Shown piece by piece: positions 21,342 through 30,682 of a stretch of 64,000 nt of DNA (its first letter is position 1; the number at the start of each line of letters is the position of its first letter). The notes under the pieces are model-generated. The model saw only the letters and a program-made list of their open reading frames with translations, was not told the origin of the DNA and did no database searches. This DNA comes from Mercurialis annua (taxonomy: Eukaryota > Streptophyta > Magnoliopsida > Malpighiales > Euphorbiaceae): NCBI RefSeq assembly GCF_937616625.2, contig NC_065576.1:34374628-34438627 (forward strand), written 5' to 3'. A program made the position numbers and the translations under genes.

Positions 21342-22064
21342 CTAGGCTTTGTAAAATGGATAAATCTCATACCTAAAATTACAACTCCCACTAATAATCC
21401 TACCACCTACTTTTCCATCACAGCAACTACGAAGTTCACCAATTATGCCTGTAAGGCACTTCTTGCAATCCCCATTTGAAAGATCTCTAGTACACTGAAC
21501 CAATCCATAAAGCTTAGTTTTTGAATCTTCGATCTCCGAATCTCCGGTTTTATACAATTTTGGCGTTTCGTGAGCTTCATCGACTAGTTCATGCAATAAC
21601 TCTCTAATCTCCTCATTGAACTGAGCCGTCTTATTTACAACTTTCACGTTCCACATGTAAACCTTATTTTTGTTATCTATCCGGCCGAAGAATTTCTCAT
21701 GAGAATGCTTGTAGAGGCAATTATCATACCAAATTACTGCGGCTTTATTGGTAGGGCATCGCTTGCGAATCTCACCGCTGGCGTTGGCTACGCATTTTTT
21801 GCAATCTGACGGCGAAACATCTCCTCGACAGAGACCAAGTCCGAATACTTGATCTGGCTTCTGTCCTGATGAGCCAAAACCAAACCCTAGTTTCGGAACT
21901 TGTAAGTAGAGGTTACCGGCAAGTTTGTTGAGATTCGCTTCGAACGGGCCCTTGGATGTGAAGTTTTGCGAGGCTGAACAGAAATGGTAGAGATAATCTG
22001 CTCCGTAAACCGATCGGAGAAGCAAAGAAAATGAGAGAAGTAGAAAGAATGAAGAGGAAGGCAT
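21342..22064 (-). CDS. Cysteine-rich repeat secretory protein (second paralogue)
   Basis: A 240-aa, single-exon secreted protein with the same layout as the gene at 867-1589: signal peptide (1-22), then two Gnk2/DUF26 domains with C-X8-C-X2-C at Cys79/88/91 and 191/200/203. No gap is needed to align the two, and about four in five residues agree by eye. Substitutions are spread along both domains; cysteines and the IWYDNCLYK and LYGLVQCTRDLS blocks are conserved. This points to a functional duplicate under constraint. It is likely apoplastic and defence-related by family. The shared 3' flank shows the duplication included untranslated sequence, with transposons since filling the gap. Confidence 0.9.
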   Translation of the reverse strand: MPSSSFFLLLSFSLLLRSVYGADYLYHFCSASQNFTSKGPFEANLNKLAGNLYLQVPKLGFGFGSSGQKPDQVFGLGLCRGDVSPSDCKKCVANASGEIRKRCPTNKAAVIWYDNCLYKHSHEKFFGRIDNKNKVYMWNVKVVNKTAQFNEEIRELLHELVDEAHETPKLYKTGDSEIEDSKTKLYGLVQCTRDLSNGDCKKCLTGIIGELRSCCDGKVGGRIISGSCNFRYEIYPFYKA

Positions 22065-22110
22065 TGTTAAGGATATGGAATGGTTGATGGATTGTAGTAA
22101 GTTTATGCGC

Positions 22111-22118
22111 CTTTTATA
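22111..22118 (-). promoter_or_regulatory. Putative TATA box of the second DUF26 gene
   Basis: TATAAAAG on the minus strand about 47 bases upstream of the ATG. Position is plausible for a short leader; not otherwise supported. Confidence 0.4.
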
Positions 22119-22624
22119 ATGTGAGTATAGTACGTATATGTGGTTGTGTTTGTCTTATTAACTAGTTTCCGTACTCATTTTCAGCATTGACTATTGATAT
22201 GGCTTGTAATGAATTGACATATTCTTTCTATTACTTTATATTTTTAGAAATATTGTACATTCGTTGAAAATTGTCAAAGCAAAGGATTAATGAAACATTC
22301 AAATAATTAAAAATATAATTGAAGTGTTAATTATAATACTTTTTAAATCAATGAAAGCAACAACCAATGTAATAATATTATTTAAAGATAAAATTATTTA
22401 AATAGGACCAAGAGAAAAAATTACTTATTTTTGAATTATTGAGGGAAATATTATCCAAATTATAAGAACAAGTCAATAGGCTATTTGACTTTATATTTTT
22501 TTAACACTTGAATAATTAAAAGGAAGATAAATATTTTAAATTTTTAATGATGAAGATAATTCTATAGGTTCGATTAACTCTATAATTTAACCAAAATAAT
22601 ATTAATTTTATCATTTTAATCAAA
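22119..22624. other. Upstream region of the second DUF26 gene
   Basis: AT-rich sequence without recognisable coding or repeat structure. It is expected to contain the promoter of the minus-strand gene ending at 22064. Confidence 0.3.
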
Positions 22625-23161
22625 CTGGCCGATTCTTTATCTTACCGATTTATGGAATGTGTCAAAAATCGGATTAGATTTATATTGATTTTGCCAAAGT
22701 CTCATTAAGGTTTCCCTGAATTTTTTATGAATAAGGCAGTCCATTTAACTTATTTTCCCACATTCGACTCATTTTTCCAATGTGACATTTTTATCATATT
22801 TCTTATTCAACAATCTTCCACTGATGAAACTGTTTCCCATTGGCCCGCTCAGTTTCACTCGAAACTCGACTCAAACCCGTTATACAATTGGAGTGGCCGT
22901 AATTGAAATTACCACTCCTCGGATTCTATATCCGGAGTAACCTTATTCCATCCAGTCGAACTAGGTTTTGATACCATTTGTTGGTCTAGAATTAGTTCAA
23001 TGTATGAGAGAATACAATTATAAGGCCAGAATGAAACTATAATCGTGGGTCGGACACCATATATAAATCAAAAACTCAAAGACAATGGGTTAGGCAGTGC
23101 ATTTCGACATTCTATTCATATATTTTCAATATGAAATTTCTATCACACTAGTTATTCAACA
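22625..23161 (-). mobile_element. TRIM-like mini LTR retrotransposon
   Basis: The right LTR (22979-23161, 183 bp) begins TGTTGG and ends ATTCAACA. A diverged copy ends at 22811 with TTCTTATTCAACA after the shared phrases AAGGCAGTCCATTT / TAGGCAGTGCATTT. On the minus strand the right LTR is followed at once by AATGGTATCAAAACC, matching the tRNA-iMet primer site TGGTATCA. The internal part is only about 170 bp and non-coding. Short LTRs, PBS and lack of coding fit a TRIM or a severely deleted copia element. The left boundary is approximate. Confidence 0.6.
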
Positions 23162-24271
23162 CTAATAATTAAGGACCAATAATGATATCATTTAATTATA
23201 TTTTGTGTAAATGGCTCAATCAAATCCACAAAGGTCAAAAGGGGCCTTTTGTTTAAAAGTGTCAAAAATGGTCTTCATGGACAATGAGGTTAGAATTTTG
23301 GCTAACTGGGTTATCAAACACACAAATTTGCCCATAAAATTTTAAGACAATGGAATTAGTCCAATTTCTTAAAATTCTATCATAATTCTTTTAATTTCTA
23401 TGGATTATTTGATACTTTTCAAACCTTTCAAGTTTTTTTATTGTATGCTGATCTAGTCCTCTTAAATTTTGTTAGGCGGATCACTAACTCGTCATCCGAA
23501 CTAGTGTCTATGAAAATCAACATTAGGCGCTCCATTTCGTTATTTCTTTTCTACCAATTTGAAAAAAAATGTCTACAATATGTTTGAGGAATACAAAAAG
23601 ATTTCAAAGAATGTTAAGTAGAGATCTTAAATATCTAAATCGTTGACTCTGAAACTTATTATAATATACCTCATCAAACTTACTGGAAAAGTAAAATAAG
23701 ATGCAAAAGGACTTTAACCAACAATATTAAAGCTTGTTGAAAGCTGAAACTGAGATCACGTTTCTAAAGAAAAAGAACTTCACACCTCAAAAGACCAAAG
23801 ACTTATTTTCTTCCAAGAAAAAAAAAACTCGCATTTTTCTAAACAAAAGACCTTGCAAACTTCACTGACGGTAAACACAACGTTTATGTTTTATTGGGAA
23901 AGCAACGAATATTTGAAGAAAAATTCGGGACTGGATTTATCACATTTTACTAAACCAAAAAAGATTATTACAGGTTTTGGTAAATAGATTTCTAAACATA
24001 AAAAAATATCGTGCTTCTACCACTAATAAGTCTTTTTCATTTCAAATATCTCCAAATACATTCTTTTATTGTCTGGGTACCTAAATATAACTAGTATATG
24101 TTGGTTTTGTTGTAAAAATTAGATGAACTAAGTGTTATATATCACATAAATAGAGATGATGAAGTTTAAGGCATGACAAGATGGCACTGCTTTAAACTAT
24201 ATCTCGGTATATCCGAGGATACAGCAAACTCTTTTAGTTATTTGAACTAGGAGCAGAAGCAGCAGTTTATA
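23162..24271. other. Intergenic DNA, no gene seen
   Basis: AT-rich and without convincing coding on either strand. No repeat pair or terminal structure was recognised. Confidence 0.3.
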
Positions 24272-26133
24272 TATTTGATACGGATGTTTCTCATTAATCC
24301 AGCATTAAGGTTTAGTGTAAATCAAATATATACGTTATAAAATCTGGTTGTTAAAACCGTGTGAGAGATTTTAGGTCACAAAAGCCGTGTGATAGATTTT
24401 GTTTAGTGAGTGAGTAATCAGAAAATAAACATGTATAATTGCTTCGTCAAAAATGTGTAGAGAAATTGTCGGGATTAACCCAAACTAATTTTATACTAGC
24501 TCAAATATGGACTCTGCATATAAATATTTAACTAATTAAATAACTATAAAAATAATTTTCGGTTTCAAAAAGATACCCACACCCAAACCACTTTAAAGGG
24601 AGGTGAGCCCATTCCTTTCCATTCAACACTTTACAAGCCCATAAAGGGAAATTACTTATAAACCCAACATTTGTAGTTTGACAAAGCAATGTGGGAATTG
24701 GTCTTTTGATAAAAAAAAAAAAACCTTTACAACACATAAAACACAACATTTCTCCATTTATTTCAAAAGCCGCTAGCTGGATTAATATCTCTAATATATT
24801 ATAAAGGCATAATTTTTGTATCTTATAGAATATGAACCAAAACCTGAAAAGAAAATATATAACTCACGGTAAACCTGATGAAGTTTTAAACTTTTATAAA
24901 CCAAGAGTTCCATTTGTAAGTTGTAATTCTCGACAATCACATGATACTTTCACAAACTGCTACTCAATGTTATTTTGCACAAATAGGCCATGTGCGTGCC
25001 TGATTATTCATGAGTGCTCTATTGACTTTTCCAGAAATCATATAGGAGCAGCCCCCTTCCACACTCATATAGGTGATTTCATAAATAGCAATTATATGTA
25101 AAACATCCATAAGGAATATTAAATCATATGATATTTAGTACTAGCAGGATTAACGCATGACTTGTTATTACCTGTATGAATATGAAATAAAGTTAGCATC
25201 AATGTATCATCATGTTCAATACTCTCCATTCATAGAGGTTGTGTTACCATCATGTTTAATACTAAAATTGACACAAGTTCCATTCCCCTTAATATTTAAA
25301 GAATCATTTTTCTTCCCAAGGGTTTAGTTATAAGATCGGCAAAATTCACTTCTGGCTTCACATGGTCAGTGGACATATCTCCATCCTATTGCAATCGGTT
25401 TACCATATCATATCTTAGACGAATCTGTCTATTTTTTCCATTGTAAGTCTTATTCTCTGCAACGGCTATTGCCGTTTAGCCATCACAATATATCAACACT
25501 AAAGGAGTTGGTTTTATTCCCAAAGGAATACTTACTGAGAAGTTTTTCAAGCACTCAACCTGACTGCCAGCTAATTCCAGAGCTATAAACTATAACTCCA
25601 TGGTAGACTTTAAAATTGTTGTTTGCTTAAATATTTAATACGAATGTATCTCATTAAACAAGTATTAGGGTTTAGTTTAAATCAAATATGCACGTTATAA
25701 AATTTGGTAGTTAAAACCGTGTGAGGGATTTTAGATAGCAAATTACTTGTGAAAGATTTTGTTTAGTGATTTAGTAATCACAAAATAAATATATGTAATT
25801 TCTTGGTCAAAAACGTGTGGAGAAATTTTTGGGATTAATTCAAACTAATTTTATACTAGTTCAAATATTAAGTATTTAAATAAATAAATAATTCCGGGTT
25901 GCGGAAAGATAGTTAGACCTTGAACTAAATCCAATAAAAATTCATTCTCCACCACCCAAACCCACTCCAGAGGAAAAAGAAGGGGGCGCGCCTATTACTT
26001 CCCATTCAACAATCAATAAGCCCATAAAGGGAAACTACTTATAAACCCAGCATTTGTAGCTTAACAAAGCAATGTGGGAATTGTTCTTTTGAAAAAAAAT
26101 CTTTACAAAACATAAAACACGACATGTTTTTCT
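24272..26133 (-). mobile_element. Internally deleted Ty1/copia element
   Basis: Two diverged direct copies (about 24272-24755 and 25629-26133) share many blocks, for example CAAACTAATTTTATACTAG, AAGCCCATAAAGGGAAA and AAAGCAATGTGGGAATTG, and act as LTRs. Between them the minus strand encodes the end of copia RNase H (about 25620-25290), with pieces STMEL, GIKPTPLVLIYCD, ENKTYNGKNRQIRLR and LITKPLGRKM, interrupted by stops. Gag, PR, IN and RT are missing, so the 5' LTR now abuts the RNase H tail. Old and non-functional. Confidence 0.7.
25290..25620 (-). pseudogene. copia RNase H C-terminal remnant
   Basis: Minus-strand translation contains the copia RNase H signatures STMEL, an IYCD equivalent to the conserved CD dyad, NKTYNGKNRQIRLR and the terminal NFADLITKPLG (normally LADxxTKxL). 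In-frame stops replace several residues, as at the position after IYCDG. Confidence 0.75.
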
Positions 26134-26429
26134 TAAGATAAAAAAAACGAACATAAAAACTGATAAATAGATTTATAGTGCTTTCTCTAGGTGCATAACA
26201 GGAGATACATTAAAATTTTCCCAAGTCAATCTAAAAAACAAAGGTGCATGTAGCATCGGAGACCACAACAAAGCTAATATCATTGGTATCGCAATTGTTG
26301 GTAAGTTTCCTCGATTGATGATGTTTCTTTAGTTTATGATTAGATATTCAATCTATTAAGTGTGAGACTATTGTGTGACATTTTTGAATACATTGAAGTA
26401 CAAAATATGCAAGATAATCAAACATTATG

Positions 26430-27127
26430 GGCTAATAATCATTCATGGTCCCTGACTTTAAGGGTACCTTACGACAAACCCCATAATTAAAAAAACAATC
26501 AGTAAACCCCCTGATTTTTGTGACGGCGCTCGTTAAACCTCTTTTGGACAAAAATAGCCCTGGCGCCGTCTTTTTTTGTCAACTGACTTTCAAAAAAAAA
26601 AACCTAACGGCGCCACGTCAGCTGATACGTCATCAAGAATTCATAAAAATTTAAAACACTTAAAATACCACCAAATTTAATTAACAAATAAATAAAATAA
26701 CTCAACCCAACTCTATCTAACCCAAACCATACAATCAACCCAACCACGAACGACCCAACCACCGCTACCCGACCGACCCGCCACCTGATCACCGCCGGAA
26801 AATTTTCCGGTGTGGAAAATTTTCCGGTCACCCTCAACAAAGGATCTGTTCCAAGAACAGATCCATCGTCGGATCTGTTCTTGGAACAGATCTGGGTGTT
26901 TGAAAATTTTAAGGTATTTTGCTGACGTGGTGCCGTCAGATTTTTTTTTTTTGAAGTATGACAGTTGACTGAAAAAGACTGCACCAGGGGTATTTTCGTC
27001 ATATTTGGGGTTTAGGGGGTTTAGGTGGCGCCGCCACAAAATCAGGGGGTTTACTGATCGTTTTTTTTTATCAGGAGGTTTGTCGTAAGGTACCCCTAAA
27101 GTCAGAGGCCATGGGTGATTATTAGCC
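26430..27127. mobile_element. Mutator-like MITE, 698 bp
   Basis: Long terminal inverted repeats (about 150 bp per arm) start GGCTAATAATCATTCATGG on the left and GGCTAATAATCACCCATGG on the right arm. The flanking 9-mers AACATTATG (26421-26429) and AACATTGTG (27128-27136) match at 8 of 9 positions. Minus-strand open frames inside are by-products of the arms. The centre holds an unusual nested palindrome at 26842-26893. Confidence 0.8.
26842..26893. repeat. Double palindrome inside the MITE
   Basis: Two 23-bp palindromic units, GGATCTGTTCC-A-AGAACAGATCC-like (26842-26864) and its mirrored counterpart (26871-26893), separated by ATCGTC. Each unit can fold on itself and also pair with the other, giving alternative hairpin and cruciform structures. 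Confidence 0.85.
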
Positions 27128-27153
27128 AACATTGTGGGTAATTAAACTTATGA

Positions 27154-27404
27154 ATTGACATATATGAAAGTTTAAAAATGGATACTGAACTTTTTTTATG
27201 ATAAAATAGATACTAAATTATATGAAACGTTATAAAATGGATTTTCTCAGCCATGTGTTCTCCACTGAATAGACGAAGGAAGAAGCCACGTCAGTAAAAA
27301 GTGGCTGAAAGTACACATTTTGTAATATTTTGTATAATTCAGTAACCATTTTATAGGAAAAACAAGTGCAATATTCATTTTGAAACTTTCACATAGTTCA
27401 ATAT
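27154..27404. mobile_element. Small TIR element (MITE), ~250 bp
   Basis: Left arm ATTGACATATATGAAAGTTT and right arm (reverse strand) ATTGAACTATGTGAAAGTTT are imperfect inverted repeats that continue for about 90 bases (AAAATGGATACTGAAC versus AAAATGAATATTGCAC). The target duplication is not clear, so the superfamily is undecided. Confidence 0.55.
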
Positions 27405-29274
27405 CTTTTTAAATTTAATACCTCAAACATTGTCTTTTGTGAAAGATTTAAAAATGTGTATTTGTTTTTTTTTTTTTTACATTTGCCTTGTTATGTCAAT
27501 TTGCAATTTTTTTTTTTTTAACAAAGGCTAAAGTCAATTTGCAATTTCAAAAAGTCTCTTTATGCTATTTTACGGAGTTTCATATATAGATGTACACGAG
27601 AAAAATGATTTGTTAAGCAAAGAACAAAATTATGATAGGAACTTATATATTTTATTATACAAATTTTGCATTACGTGCGATACACGTGGCTCGTGACGTA
27701 ACTCGTCAATTTATTATTATACTTTATAAAAATAGATAAAAAGAATATTTAATAATTTTCTGGGATAGTGGCAAAACAAATTTTAATATTTCATTTCTTT
27801 TGCATTTAAATTTAACGTTTAAAATGTTACGGAACAAATTCTAATTCAAATTTTGCACTTTTGTATATAATATAGATGATAGTTTATCATATTATATACT
27901 TGAAACATTTTAAACTAAATATTCATCTATTACATCAACTATACTATATATAAAAGCACTGATAGAGGGCAGGGAGATATGCACATGTAAGTTAATATTC
28001 TTATTACTTTATAAAATATAATTATTAATTAGAAAACTATTGAGATAAGTATTAGAGTTAAAGTACTAACTAAAATAAACTATTTATGATACTATCTAAA
28101 GATAAATGACTAGAATACTAACTAAAATAGACTACTTTAAATACTGAATAATTATTATTTTAATTATTATTTAATCATTTAGAACTCTAATTGAGATAAT
28201 CTACTTCTAATAAATTACTAATTTAATTATTATTTAATATTTTCTAGTATATTCTCTATAAATGTGATAACTTATTCCTAATTAACTACTAATAATTATT
28301 TAATATTTTATACTTAAATATGATTTATAATTATATAAATAATTATTAATTAAATATAAATATTATATATGCCGAGTTAAACTACGTGCCATACACTTAA
28401 AACGACATTACTCAAGAAAAAAGAATTTTAATTTCAAAAGATAACAATAATTTTGACCAACTATTTCTGAATAATTAATGAGTTTTTTTAACAAATATCC
28501 TACATATGTCAAAATAATCTAAATTTTACTAGAGCAAAAAGAAAAGTTGAAAAATACATTTACCAACTTTCAAATTGCACAAATATCAATTTTAATATAA
28601 GAAATACGGTTTGCATAAAATAAGGAAACTAGATATTATGACTTTTAATATCTCCTACAAATGGGCAAACTAACATATTGGGAATATATTTTCAAAAATC
28701 TTCAAGATTTATAAAGAGCAATAGCGTTGCATTTAACAAGATTTCCATATATAATGGAATTTCAATGATTCTTTAAAAACGTAACACTATTTGAAAATAG
28801 CAAATCAGAAACTCATTGAGAAACAAAAAGAATTCAGCAAAGAAGACAATCAAGAACTCATCAAATCAAAAAGGTTAGTGTTCTCAAAATCATATTTTAT
28901 TATGTAATTAACTGAATAGGAAGATTTTTCAGAAAATGATGTGTTCTAATTGGCGAATAACATGTGAACCAATGATTTGAAAGACGCAATGATTTTATGT
29001 AGATTCGGAACTAAACAAAAAACAATGAACAACTGAAATTTTGTGTTGTAATTGGTTAATTACATGTTTGTATTTGAAAACTAAAAAAATATATTGTTTT
29101 CATCAATTTCATGGCTTTTTTATGATATAAACTAGTTTAAAACCTGCATCTTTAATTGGTTATTTCCAAAAAAACATTTTCAAAATTGTTTTATAAATTT
29201 ATGAAAATTAACTAATAGTTAACTAAAGGTTAACTAATGTGTTTTTAACAAATATATATCATGTCAGTGCAGGA
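27405..29274. other. AT-rich non-coding DNA
   Basis: Very AT-rich, with many runs of ATTATTTAAT and AACTACTAATTA. The stretch from about 28680 to 29274 probably is the 5' end of the Mutator-like relic that follows. I see no gene or clear TIR. Confidence 0.35.
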
Positions 29275-29442
29275 ATGACCATATTAAAGGTACTAGTTTA
29301 CTGTGATGGAGTATGGGAGCAAGATCTAAACTACTCAAATTATAAGATCAAAGGAATTTTAGTTAAAGACGATGCGGATTTTGAGACATTGAAAACATTT
29401 ATTCATGGCATACTGAAAGTTAACTATGGGAAAACTGAATAA
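29275..29442 (+). pseudogene. N-terminal fragment of a Mutator-like (MURA) transposase
   Basis: A short open frame from the ATG at 29275 encodes MTILKVLVYCDGVWEQD, then YKIKGILVKDDADFETLKTF and a stop. It resembles the N-terminal PB1-like region of plant MULE proteins (a basic strand with a G-x-W, then a KGI-hydrophobic segment). TTTAACA...GTGCAG just before could be a splice acceptor. The transposase core (DDE domain, zinc finger) is absent, so it is a relic. Identity is inferred from pattern only. Confidence 0.45.
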
Positions 29443-30023
29443 ACATTAAATATCAGTTGGAATCAAATCAACAAGCTATCGATATACGGGGGCAATGACA
29501 AGAAGACATGTCGTAATCTTCCAAAATGAAGATAATTTTAGCATCTTATTAGTGTATGAACAATTATGTTTTTAATGGTTGTATTTGTACGTACTGTTAA
29601 ATTGAGATTATTATTTTTATTAAAGTATGTATTCATATCGTATGTTATTAATAAACTTAGTGATTAAAAGGTATCTTTATGTAGACATTTGGTTAACTGA
29701 TAGTTAACTAATAGTATACTTCTTATCAATTAAAAAAGATAATAGTAAACTACTTATAATTTAACTAATAGTATACTACTTATCATTTAAAAATTTACCA
29801 CAATATTATACTTCTTACCGTTTTAAAAGATAATAGTAAAGTACTGTTAGTTAACCAGTATAGTAATTATTATTTAGTTAACTAATAGTTAACTAATAAG
29901 TTAACTATTAATATACCACATAAATTATATACTAATAGTCTGATAAGAATTTTCCACAATAGTATACCTCTTATCATTTAAAAAAATAATAGTAAACTAC
30001 TGCTAGTTAACAAAAAATATACT
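29443..30023. repeat. TAACTAATAGTTAACTA-rich interval
   Basis: Repeated short phrases TAGTTAACTAATAG, TAATAGTAAACTACT and ATTATACTTCTTA at 29690-30020, many of them self-complementary around GTTAAC. The same style resumes after the gypsy insertion at 40817-40930 and near 41640-41680, so the gypsy element landed inside this repeat field. Confidence 0.6.
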
Positions 30024-30614
30024 TGATAACAACACAAATGAACAAAACCCTAAACAGCACATGAACCGAGTAGATCACGCCGAGAAACCAACCCAACTAA
30101 TCGACCAGAACACACAACTAACAGCATGCGTAGAAGTAGTACCATCTCGGCCGCACCGAGCACCATATATACCATCTCGGTCACCGAATGCCATACATAA
30201 AAGTACCATCTCGGTCTAACCACACACCATAAAATACCATCTCGGTTTCACCCGAGCTCACCTTCAACAAAACACAACGACAAACTTGTCAGGACGTACC
30301 CTGACATTCCAGACAACATCTGCACAGACAAAGAGAACGAAATCAGGTCTGTCGGCCCAGACAAAGAGGAACAACACACATAGTATAAAAGGCTAAGGAA
30401 AAATAGGTAAAAAGGTTAATTCTCTTTTTCTCTCAACTCTTAACTACCTTTCACTTCTTCTTCTTTCTCTCACTAAACGGTTACTGATTTGACCGTCGGA
30501 GTGGTTTGCCGGAATCCCCTTCCGGCATCCTTCTCACGGTTGTGATGTGCCTTTCAGGTGTAGCTGTGAAGCTGTCGTCAGACCGGAACGTCGCTGCTGG
30601 TTCACAAGTTATCA
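30024..30614 (+). repeat. 5' LTR of the Tat-type element
   Basis: Starts TGATAAC and ends GTTATCA, a 7-bp perfect inverted repeat. Four copies of ACCATCTCGG occur at 30141, 30171, 30205 and 30236, with a TATA box TATAAAA at 30384-30390 about 140 bases after the last copy. Differences from the 3' LTR, seen by eye, are two changes near 30107 and one each near 30290, 30331 and 30548. Confidence 0.93.
30384..30390 (+). promoter_or_regulatory. TATA box in the gypsy 5' LTR
   Basis: TATAAAA followed by a pyrimidine-rich stretch (CTCTTTTTCTCTCAACTC) that could hold the transcription start. The identical motif is in the 3' LTR at 40581-40587. Confidence 0.6.
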
Positions 30615-30633
30615 TTTGGCGCCGTCTGTGGGA
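30615..30633 (+). other. Primer binding site of the Tat-type element
   Basis: TTTGGCGCCGTCTGTGGGA directly follows the 5' LTR. TGGCGCC is a common PBS start in plant Ty3/gypsy elements. I did not assign the tRNA. Confidence 0.7.
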
Positions 30634-30682
30634 AAGAAAGTTAGAAAGTTTCCCCCTTTCTAGTCTACCAGGAAAAAGTAGG

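Noticed and set aside
26604..27132. Two minus-strand ORFs of 132 and 139 codons
   Set aside because: They lie wholly within the arms and centre of a Mutator-like MITE and have no domain features.
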